From: Hirundichthys speculiger
Lineage: Eukaryota > Chordata > Actinopteri > Beloniformes > Exocoetidae
Assembly (NCBI GenBank): GCA_018398805.1
Contig: JAGFBZ010000175.1
Location: forward strand, 310,001 to 374,000
DNA length: 64,000 nt
Direction: 5' to 3'
Shown here: one piece after another, positions 49,690-58,901 of the stretch
Layout of the letters: the number at the start of each line of letters is the position of its first letter
Numbering within the stretch: the first letter of the stretch is position 1
The notes under the pieces: model-generated
Database searches by the model: none
What the model was told of the DNA's origin: nothing
What the model saw: the letters and a program-made list of their open reading frames with translations, nothing else
Program-made: the position numbers and the translations under genes

Positions 49690-50235
49690 CTGATATAACT
49701 ACTAGATCATAGACAGCGATTCAGGTTACAGATATTCAGAAGTCATCATAGGTATGATGGGGTTCTCCCAGTTAGAGCTTTGTAGATGAACAGTAAGCAG
49801 TAAGTTTGTCTGGGAGACTGGAGTAAAGTTCAACACTGAATACAGGTGGCGTGGTGAGTGTTGAATGAAGCTCCAGTTACAAAGCAGATAGGAGGATGGT
49901 TTGTGAAGAAGAGTACAATGGTACCTCTACTCACAAACATCTCTACATATGAAATTTTCAGGTTACGAAACGCCTCAACAGGAAAATATTGCCTCTTGTT
50001 AAGAAATAAATTTCAGGATACGAAAGGTAAAAATGCAGTCCACGCTGCTACTCGCAGCTCCCAGAGTTTACCGAACGTAAACATACTTGTCGGCTCCTGT
50101 ATCTCGGTTTGAAAGCGGTGCGTCCGAGCTGCTCTGCCATTGGCTATCACTTAGCATCTTCCTGGCATCCCATTGGCTAGGAGGGGCTCTTGTCTGTATG
50201 AGCGTAACCTAGCAACCCAGGTAAACGAATAATTT

Positions 50236-50477
50236 TTACCTCCGCCAAGGAGGTTATGTTTTTGACGGCGTTTATCTGTCTGTCTGTCTGTGTTCAAGAT
50301 AACTCAATAAGTTATGGATGGATTCTGATAAAATTTTCCGGAGTTGTCGGAAATGTGAAAAGGAAGAACTGATTTCATTTTGGTTGTGATCCGGAAGAAA
50401 TCCTGCATTCTGGATCACTTTTAAATTTTCGATAATTGTTTCCCTTGGTGGAAGTCTGCGGTCTCTGAGTGCTTTTC
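50236..50477 (+). repeat. dispersed 'CCTCCGCCAAGG' repeat
   Basis: Starts CCTCCGCCAAGGAGGTTATG and contains 'ctgtctgtctgtctgtg' and 'gataactcaataagttatgg'. It ends 'cttggtggaagtctgcggtc'. The start CTCCGCCAAGG and the reverse complement of the end, CTTCCACCAAGG, pair, so it may be a MITE. I recall near-identical repeats from many marine animals. A weaker relative may lie near 44925-45000. Confidence 0.65.
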
Positions 50478-50584
50478 TACTTCTAACATGTATTTCTTTC
50501 AGGTTTTTAGGTCATTTCATGTATTATTTATAATTTTTTTTTTAAATTATGTTTGAATTTTGGGGGGCTTGGAACGGATTAGGG

Positions 50585-50929
50585 CAGTGATTCCCAAAGT
50601 GTGGGCCGCGGCCCCCTGGTGGGCTGTCGAGGTACTGCAGGTGGGCCGTGAGAGGTCACGAAAATTAAATATGTTTTAAATCCTCGATCTTTTTTAAATG
50701 TTTTGTAAAATATTAACGACATGATTTAAAAACATTAAGAAGTAACAAAACAAACCAGTTAAGTGTTATACTACCGTCATCTTAACTTGTTGACCCCTTA
50801 CATTAATATCAGAACATAGCTTCTAGTCCTGTATGTTGATCACAGTTGTGATTAAAAGGTTTCGGTGGGCCGCGGAGATTTTTCACATTTAAAATCGGGC
50901 CTTGGTATTGTGAAGTTTGGGAATGGCTG
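50585..50929. mobile_element. hAT MITE, 345 bp, with perfect 8-bp TSD
   Basis: Left end CAGTGATTCCCAAAGT; reverse-complemented right end CAGCCATTCCCAAACTT. The 8 bases GATTAGGG lie immediately outside both ends (50577-50584 and 50930-50937) and are identical. The body starts 'gtgggccgcggccccctgg', typical of fish hAT MITEs. This is the youngest-looking insertion of this part of the nest. Confidence 0.92.
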
Positions 50930-52524
50930 GATTAGGGCATTTACATAGAAAACACGTCTCTACTTACGAAATTTTCAGGTTACGAAACTACTTCCAGAAC
51001 CAATTAATTTCATAAGAAGAGGTACCACTGTATTTGTGGCGTACCTGCAGGCGACATCGCCATAGGCCAGAGTGGTGAGCTCTGTGATTTTGACCAGGCA
51101 TTGTTTTGCAAATTGTGAAAAAGAGCATTTATTGCTGAAGAGAAAACCAAGGTGGAGTTTGACCTTCCTGAGCAATACATTTATGTGAGTTTCAAAAGAG
51201 AGTTTGTTGGCAAGCCAGATTCCAAGATATTTGTAGCTTGTGACAAAATTAATCTCACAGCCACCCAGGGACAAAATTTTAATCATGCACTCAACCTGCG
51301 GCAGATCTCTGTTGAAAACTATACACTTAGTCTTGTTAGTGTTTAAAACTAAGTGAAGACAAGAGAAAAGCATGTTGAATGCAGTTGAAGCTGGCCTGTA
51401 GTATATACAGGGCAACACTCGGGAAGGAACTAGATGTTTAATAATGGTGTCATCGGCATACAGGTGTATATGAGAGTCACCTGTGGTAAGTATAATATTA
51501 TGAATGTAAATATTGAATCCTGTAGGATCAAAAATGCTCCCTTGCAGTAGACCATTAGATAGAGGCTGGGGGGCTGAAAGAAGACCCTCTGCCCTCACCG
51601 ACTGTATGCGACCAGAGCAGTAGCTCTTGAAGCAAGCCAGACAGGCTCTCAGAGAGTCCTATGTCTCTTAATGTTTGATAAATATGGCCTCAAGTCATCA
51701 TCAACTTGCACCCGATTGTGGTACTTGGCTTTGAGTGCAGTCATCTTTGAGGATCCTGCCTCACACAAATATGTCGAAGCGAAAGAGAGGAGAATCTTCA
51801 AGGCAACATCACAGAGCTGAGGGTATTCCTGCATCAATGCTACCCAGAATGTAGAGAGAGGGCAGGAGGTAGAGAGTTCCCTCAGCCTACTGTCACTCTT
51901 CAGGTCAATGAGCTGTTCCTGCATGTCAATTGACAGCTCGTTTGCTGTGCACACAAATGGTTCCCGAACTCACACAAAAGAACGATAATCCTCTTTGAAC
52001 TGTGTCGCAAATTGTTCTCTCATCGCTAACAGGTGCTCAGATGCTGACTGAAATAGCAAGGAGAGATCATGTGACATGCCTGCATCAGTGATGAAGTCTG
52101 CAAGGCTGGGGAACATGACACAGTTCCCTTGACTGATGCGAACATGCCAGAGTTCAAGTTTTTGTGTGAAGGCGTCCACTCTGTCTGCGAGGAGCAAAAC
52201 GTGAGCGTCACGGCCTTCATTCAAGGTCATTCAAGCGGTCAAATATATCAATACAGGAGAGAGACGCAAGCCACATAGGATCATTCAGATGCTTCACCAG
52301 ATCTGATTTGATTCCTGTCAAAAACAACTTCACCTCCCCTTGCAGCTCATACAACTGCTGTAACACCCGCCCCCTGGAGAGCCAGCGAACTTCAGTGTGC
52401 AGGAGCAGCTGTTCGCGCCCTGACCCCATCTCCTGGCAGAGGACCCCAAACAAGCGCGAGTTTAGTGGCCGTGATTTGATTTGATTTACAATTTTCACGG
52501 CTTAGTTAAGCATGGAGTCAAAAA

Positions 52525-52707
52525 AAAAGATGTTAGAATTTACTGCCAGAGAGGATTGGTGAAGGACACATTCACCCCTCACATTCCCACAAAACAAAAA
52601 TAACAACAACAAGAAAGTCTGCTATAAGATTAAACTGCATATACCTACTAGATGGTTTTGCTAGATGATGGCACTAACCATGAATGTAAATGCAGAGAAA
52701 AAAAAAA
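52525..52707 (+). repeat. short A-tailed retroelement, copy 2, with 14-bp TSD
   Basis: CA(T/C)GGAGTCAAAAA lies on both sides (52511-52524 and 52708-52721), one mismatch in 14. The body matches 38257-38416 and ends in an A run before the second TSD copy. It sits inside the hAT transposase frame; the hAT reading resumes correctly beyond it. Features fit target-primed reverse transcription. No A or B box was recognised. Confidence 0.85.
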
Positions 52708-53294
52708 CACGGAGTCAAAAAGAAGTGGCATTTTTTTAGCAGCTAGTGCTCCGCAATGGACCATGCTATGTGTCCATTTCACGAGTGGAGCTACTCGCTG
52801 AACGCGAGCAACTAGGCCACGCTCATGGCCTGTCATTGCCCAGGTACCATCCGTACACAGGCCAATGCATTGGTCCCAAGCCTAGTGCTGGACGGTATGA
52901 CCAAAAAATTATATCACGGTATTTTTCAAAATTATATCGGTTTCACATTATATTACTGTTTTTTTTTTTAAGGCACAACTGGGTGTTAACCACATTTTCT
53001 AATCATTAAGAGAGGAATTGCTGCAGTAAATTGGCTGGAGTGAGGAGTGAATATTGTAGAAAAACATTCATATCTGCACTAGTATTAATACAGGTTTGCA
53101 TGACCTCACAAAATGATGCTATTTACAAAGAGGTGGCACTCGTGATTCTAATAAAGTGAAGGAATCAGAATGCATGATAGTTGCAGTTAAAATACAGAAC
53201 CCTTTTATTTTTCAAATTTTGCAAACAACTTGCAAAAACATTTTGTAAAAAAATCAACATTAACAACACAATGTAAACAACGTTCTCAAGATAT

Positions 53295-53721
53295 TTCAAC
53301 AAAGATCCTCAACCAGCCCAGCCACCCCGGACACTATCTTTTTTCCCCTCTGCCATCAGGCCGGCGTCTCCGCTGCCTGAGAACCAGGACTGAGCGGATG
53401 AGGAAGAGCTTCTTCCCTCAAGGCCATCCGCCTGCTTAACTGGGACCACTACTCACAATAAACAAAATATTGAACAGTTACTCTGCTCTGTTTTATTTGA
53501 ACTTGCATAGTTTTTCTCATCTCCTGCACTGTGTGTTTATTTATTATTTATTACTTATTTAAACTTAATTCTTTTCTTTTTTTCTTTTTTTTTTTGTTTT
53601 TTTTTGTTTCTTCTTAAAAGAAAGCGTTTGCCCTGTGGGTACAATAACACATTTTACTGTGCAATGTACAAAGTATAATTGTGTATGTAACAAATAAAGA
53701 TCTTGAATCTTGAATCTTGAA
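53295..53721 (+). pseudogene. LINE 3' end (CR1/L2/Rex1-type) nested in the second hAT
   Basis: 5'-truncated. The plus-strand frame 'PSHPGHYLFSPLPSGRRLRC' (from about 53310) and 'RTERMRKSFFPQ' is the conserved C-terminus of a large fish LINE group. A frameshift follows at 'GHPPA', where the family reads AIRLLN. The 3' untranslated part contains 'gccctgtgggtacaataa' and ends in three TCTTGAA units (53701-53721). The flanks are A/T-rich and no TSD is certain. It replaced part of the host hAT's transposase. Confidence 0.78.
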
Positions 53722-53826
53722 ATAAATAGTAAACAAAGTATGCAACTTGCAATATTCAAGTTTTTAAAAAAAAAAAGGATTATCCTGTAGCAGCACGTAA
53801 ACAATATTCACACATTACAACTTTAT

Positions 53827-54259
53827 GGACAAACTAAATATATAATAAATAATAAATGAGGCATGAAGCCTTTCTCCACAGTACTTAGCGGTACCATGTC
53901 TTTCGCTAAGTGGACAGTTATCGCGTTGGTTATTTCGATCCACCGTTATCTTTTTTTATCATACGCAGTGCCCCTAGCAAACACGTCTGTAATGGTCATC
54001 TGACTTGACTTTTCTACAGCAGTAACGTTACTAACGTTACCCGCAGAGGACGCAGACTTCAGCTTCATGCATTCCTTGTATTCTAACAAATGTTTGCGGC
54101 TACAACTTTAGCTCGGCAACATTTGCAGATTATTGTAGTTTGTTGGACGTCGTCTTTTTTAAATCCAAAGAACTTCCGCACGACAGACACGGCTCCTCGT
54201 TTAGGAAGAAGTTCCTCAGTCTCATGTTGCCATTCTGGAGCTTCGCTGTTTGCAGCCAT
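53827..54259 (-). pseudogene. ZBED1-like hAT transposase, N-terminal fragment
   Basis: Minus-strand frame from Met at 54259, 'MAANSEAPEWQ'. A BED-finger start follows ('RKFFGFKKDDVQQTTIICKC', whose CKCC supplies the first cysteine pair) and continues into 'VVAANIC' with a stop. After a frame change come 'SSQMTITDVFARGTAYDKK' and 'RWIEITNAITVHLAKDMVPL', the segment that precedes the catalytic core in ZBED1-type hATs. The His pair of the finger falls in a lost stretch. Everything downstream is missing, replaced at 53721 by a LINE 3' end. Confidence 0.8.
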
Positions 54260-54289
54260 CACCGTTTAACCATAAATTAGTAGCGTGTT

Positions 54290-54401
54290 GTGCCTCCAGT
54301 GCAACTGCAAAACAGTCCCCTGTCAAACAATGTTCTGCGGCACTTGTGCCTCCAGTGCAACTGCAAAACAGTCCCCTGTCAAACAATGTTCTGCGGCACT
54401 T
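54290..54401 (+). repeat. two identical 56-bp tandem units
   Basis: 54290-54345 and 54346-54401 are identical in all 56 positions, starting GTGCCTCCAGTGCAACTGC. They lie between the element's right terminus and the transposase start, that is in its leader or promoter zone. Confidence 0.93.
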
Positions 54402-55271
54402 ACGTTCCGCCGCGCGGCATTCCCAACATTGTGTACTCTACAGTACATACTCACCGGTATTACAGTATATGAAAAATTCATATCATAAGAAAAATAAACA
54501 CCGGTATTCGGTATGAACCGGTATACCACCCAGCACTACTCAAGCCAACCCAATTTCCCGGAGAAATATATGGAGGACGTCGAAGATGGCTTCTCCTGTG
54601 GTGCGTCTGAAGAGGCCAGCAAAACAGAATATCCTCCTCAGTCACCTTGTCCCGCACATACCTGACATATGTGAGGAGTTGGGCCTGCCCAGCAGTATCA
54701 GTGGACTCGTCCAGCTGCAGCACGTAGTAAGGACTCTTTTCTGTTTGCTTCTATCTCTCTGATATCATTAGACATGTCTGAAACTCTCCTAGCCACTGTG
54801 TCATTGGACAGGGGTACTGTACCAAGTTTAGCAGCTGCGCACTCTCCTTTCATTATTCTGCACATGTCTTGCGCAGCCGGCAAAATGAGTCTCTGCAATT
54901 GTACGTGGTTTACCCAGTTTTTCAATTCTTTGGACCACTGCATAAGATGCTTGCAGACACTGTTTAGAAACAGTGCTGTGCATTTTTATGCTCGACTGTT
55001 GCTGTTGGAGGCCATCAAGCTTTCTTTTAGAATAATCAAAAGGTTTATCTTTAAGGTCAGCATGCTTGCTTTCGAGATGCCTTTTAAGTCTGCATGGCTT
55101 CATGCTGTCGTTTGCCAACACCTCGGCACACAAGACACACTGAGGTCTTTGTTCAGCCGTGACTGTAAACCCAAACTGCAGATATGTTTCATCATATTTT
55201 CACAGCTTGGGCTTTTTTGCAGATGGGGGTGCATTGGTTGCCTTGGTTGTCCTCACCAGAAAGTCTTCCAT

Positions 55272-55816
55272 CCTTTTTTCGGTTGTGAAATAGTCTAATT
55301 TGTGTGTGTGTGTTTGTATGTAAGTATTGCAACAGTTGCTCAGTGCACGCTTAGCCTGCCCAGCAAAATAATTGACGAGAGCTGAAATGGGGATAGTCTT
55401 TAAAAAGACTGTTTGTTTGTTTTTTGAAGTAAATAAATTGATGGAGAAAAATAGAGAGATGGCACAGGCAAATTTGGCAAGAGAACCAGCGTGAATGGTG
55501 TGTCCACATCTAAAATACAGTACTGAATTTATTTTATATTTGGGCTTTAAAGAAAAGATTCACTTTCTTCCCGCTCGGGGATCAGCCAGTGGCAGCTTGC
55601 AGTTGGCGCATGCCCGATTCGTTTCCAGTCTGGACACGAAGGGATAAGCGTGCAGCTCTAACTGGTAGAAAGATAGTAGGGAGAACGTTGTTGAGAGTAA
55701 GAAAAGCTTTCAGATCCAACTCGCAAAAAGTCTTCAATACCACTAGTAAAACTCGACAGATTTGTCTCTAGTAGGTTTTTTGAAAAAAATAAAATAAAAT
55801 AAATAAATAAATAAAA
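55272..55816. other. possible 5' end of the first hAT, then intergenic
   Basis: Directly upstream of the hAT start; likely contains its leader and terminus, but no TIR could be paired. A short (AAAT)n lies at 55785-55815. Confidence 0.4.
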
Positions 55817-55844
55817 TTGGGCGGCCGCAATTGGGCGGCCGCAA
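55817..55844 (+). repeat. tandem 14-bp unit with two NotI-type octamers
   Basis: TTGGGCGGCCGCAA is repeated twice without gap. GCGGCCGC occurs at 55821-55828 and 55835-55842. The surroundings are AT-rich; NsiI-like ATGCAT and SpeI-like ACTAGT words follow within 25 bp. Confidence 0.93.
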
Positions 55845-58800
55845 TGCATTATAGGTGAACTAGTCGGAGATGCATTTTGTTATGAGACACCTGTGTTTTA
55901 TATTTTAATGGTTGTTTGTTGTGGGTGTGGGACTATTTTTGTTGTGGTTTGTAGATTATACTAGCTGCAGCTTTGAAACCAGGACAGAGACTGATGAGCC
56001 ATTTGGTGATTTGGCGGGCCGTGCTTGTTCAGCCCCTACACTCAGCTTTCCCAGACAGTCCATTGTATGATGTCGAAGAATTGCATTGACTAATGTGGAA
56101 CATAACCTGTGGAAAAACCAAGAGATGTCTTGATGCCGTTACTTTAAGTCCAAAGTTACTACCTCTGAATTAATAATTTTGAGTGTAGCTAAAGCTCATT
56201 TCTGCCAATTTGACATATTCTGACATATAAGGAATTTGCTGCATATATTTCACATTAATAACAAGCGAGTCCGTGTTATGTCATAATCATTTCCACCCTC
56301 TGGTTCCGCGCCCCGGGAGAGTGTCCGCTGTGAGGCTTTGACCTTAGAGCAGTTGTCATGTTTTTTTAAACATCATTAAGTTTGCCGTAGAATCACCTTT
56401 TAATTACAGGCAGAAGGCTCTTGACTCAGCTTCAATAAACAGCTTCGTTTGAATTCAGGGTTTGATTCCCACTCCTTTCTGTACGTTGAGTGTAAAGTAG
56501 ACTGAGACATGATGAGCTGGACAAGTAGAAGTTTAGCTGATATCACCCAGAGTCACGCTCACAGCAGATGATGCAAGTAACTGAAGCTGTGTGAGTGAAA
56601 TGCAGTGAATTATTTCAGTGCAGCGTTTTATTTTAGACAAAGAAAATTTTACATTTATATCCCACCTGAGATCAGCCAGCAGCAGCTTCTCACAAACAGG
56701 ATTTACAAGGAGGTGAACGTCTCCGTCTCTGACTGCAGCTGAGAAGGACCGTGCTGTGGACTGGGTCACCCTGTGAGAGATTTTGGATGGGGAGGGAGCT
56801 CACTGTAGCTACTCGTTGAACAGAGTAAAGATATGTGCTTTCACATCAAAGTCTCCTAAAGACTCCAGAAAAAGACATGAGATTTGTTGCAAGTCACTTT
56901 TTTGGAAAAGAAACGTCTCTGGAGGGACCTGAAGTCTCTCGAGGCTACGATCAGACACTTGTGATTTTTGCGGTTTGTTAAAGAACAGAATGTTATGTGA
57001 TAAGTACTGGGACACTGAACAGTTAGACATGGTCAAATTAAGTTCACTAGTAAAGGTTATAGTTCATTTTAGATCCATTCTGAAATTTTATCTGAAAGCC
57101 AAATATCCCTGACTTTTTTGTGTGCAGTGTATGTCCGAAAAAAAAAAATTAAACCAGAAACATAAATTCTATTTATGCGCAAGGCTACATTTAAGATGGC
57201 TCAGTTAAGTTCATGAAAATGGCTTAATTAAAGTTTATACTGGCTTCATTCAGATTTTTTTTTTTTGTTTGTTGACCCTCTTCATCCCTTAACATCATCT
57301 GTCTGTGGACTTTGCCACTCCATAACAGCATCGCCTTACTTCCTCCTTTACTGTCACAATAAATATTATGGCTGGCTAGAGGGTTTTATCACTTGAACAT
57401 AAAAATATCTGTCATTTTTGGGCACTTGCTGAAATAACTTGCGTTGTCAATCATCTTGGCACTCTAAAGTAATCAGGCATATGGCCCCCAGAGGGTGACA
57501 TACCATTGGTGGATAACTTAGCAAAACACCCATGCACGTCACTCTTGTATAGGCTGACAGGCCAGAGGTGTCTTTTATATGGCTTGACATGCATCAAGAC
57601 ACCAGGATAGTTCAACTTTCAAGCTCAAGCAGGACTGGGAATCTTCAGGGTGGTACAGCTGTAGGCAAAAATAATGCCACATCCATTTATCTTAAATATT
57701 TTTTCCCAGCAAAATTAGAAAAAAAGAAAGAAATGAAAACAATCTAGACATCTGAATGTCTGGATTCCAGCTATTTGTAAAAGTAGCAAATACAACGTTG
57801 CATGTATGTGCCACTTCTCAGATATTTTACTGTGTCTGTGTCACTTGCATAAAGCTTTTTTTTTTTTTTTTATCTGCTGCAATTCCTGTTTCTTTTGTTT
57901 TAAAATACATTTACCTGTCAGTGTTGTATAGATACCCCTGATTGGCTTTTAGCCTGCAGTGGTAATGAGACAACACAGTCGCTACCAAAGCGGAACACAT
58001 TCCTTTAACCTAGTCTGAACCACAGATATGCATCATCCAAGCTTTTCTCAGCAAATACTGCAGCAGACTTTTCTAAGTCACAAACAAATGTGCATGGTAA
58101 TGTTGGTGTTGTTATGGATTAAAGTATGTTTTTTTTCTATTTAGTACACAATAATATGGCTTTGTTTCTTTTTCTATTGCAAATAGTATCGCTTAACTGA
58201 CAATATCCAATACATTTTGTGGTACTAACTTATCCAAAGTTACAAGCAAGCTGAAACAATGTTAAACAGTGCTGCGAGCAAAGCTTCCAGTAGCATCAAG
58301 AACGCATGTTTCAACAGCAGTGAAAGATCAAATATCCATTATCAGCTGAGTAATAAAAAACTTTCCTTAGTCTGAGGACAAAAGATGAGCACTAAGACAA
58401 TCACCCACATCCAAGTCATGCTACCCGTGGAAAACAAAATATCTACTTTGCTTTTAAATAATGGTTGGACTTAGATCCAAGATTGTCCCCTGCTGTCCAT
58501 GTTTTTTATGAATAAAAAATAAAAAGAAGATGTACAGCGTGATAAAGGTTCTCCTCAAAGCTTCTTGTCCATGTTGGTTGTATATCAGCTGTCAATGAAT
58601 GGCAGTTTATGACACAGTGTCATTTAAGCGCTCAGAGATTGTGAGTGTCTGACTGAAGCTTGTGTCTTTGTCTTCTGCACTCTGTAGAAGGAAAAATGTG
58701 CAAATCCCTTTCAGTTTTTCTTTGAGGAAATGTAATTGGAGATCCTCTCCCATTATTGCTCCTCAAAGAGTCAACCTTTCCTGTATTCTGCTTTTCTGTC

Positions 58801-58870
58801 ATATCATCATTATAATCACCTGTTGACACCGGCGAGTTAAAATGACATCATTATTATTCTTCGTGTGTGT

Positions 58871-58901
<31 letters not shown>

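Larger units (their letters stand above)
49916..51030. mobile_element. TA-flanked DNA element (mariner/Tigger-like ends) inside the LINE
   Basis: Left end CAATGGTACCTCT and reverse-complemented right end CAGTGGTACCTCT differ at one base. TA lies directly outside both (49914-49915 and 51031-51032), as for Tc1/mariner-type insertion. 'gaaattttcaggttacgaaac' recurs near both ends. No transposase is present. Two later insertions lie inside, at 50236-50477 and 50585-50929; without them and one duplicated TSD it is about 0.5 kb. Superfamily assignment rests on the TA flanks and the look of the TIR. Confidence 0.8.
49690..51652 (-). pseudogene. LINE reverse transcriptase (jockey/CR1-type), split by a DNA element
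   Basis: 5'-truncated non-LTR reverse transcriptase. The minus-strand frame from 51652 starts in the fingers region ('CFKSYCSGRIQSVRAEGLL'), continues through an 'LLQGSIFDPTGFNIYIHNI' block and the catalytic 'LYADDT' (YADD at 51460-51449). It then has 'VTSYKYLGIWL' and 'KVKLHLGFLFSNK' and stays open to 51033. There a TA-flanked element (49916-51030) interrupts it. Beyond that element the minus strand resumes with LINE C-terminal words, 'SFNTHHAT'-like near 49855 and 'FIYKALTGRTPSYL' near 49790, with a frameshift. The active-site motif survives, but there are no endonuclease domain, no 5' part and no clear 3' tail. Its 5' edge abuts the end of the hAT transposase at about 51655. Confidence 0.82.
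52883..54538. mobile_element. second hAT element, ZBED1-like, 1.66 kb, nested in the first
   Basis: Left end TAGTGCTGGACGGTAT and reverse-complemented right end TAGTGCTGGGTGGTAT differ at two positions. Outside lie CCCAAGCC (52875-52882) and CTCAAGCC (54539-54546), an 8-bp TSD with one change. The host hAT frame continues across the site once the insertion and one TSD copy are disregarded. Inside are a BED-finger coding relic, a 56-bp tandem duplication and a LINE 3' end. Its right end is the 5' end of its transposase. Confidence 0.88.
51655..55271 (-). pseudogene. hAT transposase, ZBED5/SCAND3-like, interrupted by two insertions
   Basis: Decayed cut-and-paste transposase. Reading on the minus strand from Met at 55271 ('MEDFLVRTTKATNAPPSAKK') a BED-type zinc finger follows: CVLC near 55142, then RLKRHLESKH. 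Next come 'AVARRV..NDIREIEA'-type sequence and the first catalytic block 'LQLDESTDTAGQAQLLTYVR' (54720-54660). After an interruption the second block appears (C-TDG-WAMTGHERG, 52890-52800), then 'KIVNQIKSRPLNSRLF', 'HTEVRWLSRG' near 52390, and the C-terminal hAT dimerisation block 'FASTYLCEAGSSKMTALKAK' near 51790. Order and content fit ZBED5/SCAND3-type hATs. It carries stops (after PPSAKKPKL) and frameshifts in addition to the insertions at 52525-52707 and 52883-54538. Confidence 0.87.

Noticed and set aside
54774..55298. 174-residue open frame on the plus strand
   Set aside because: It is antisense to the BED finger and N-terminal part of the minus-strand hAT transposase, which has clear family motifs.
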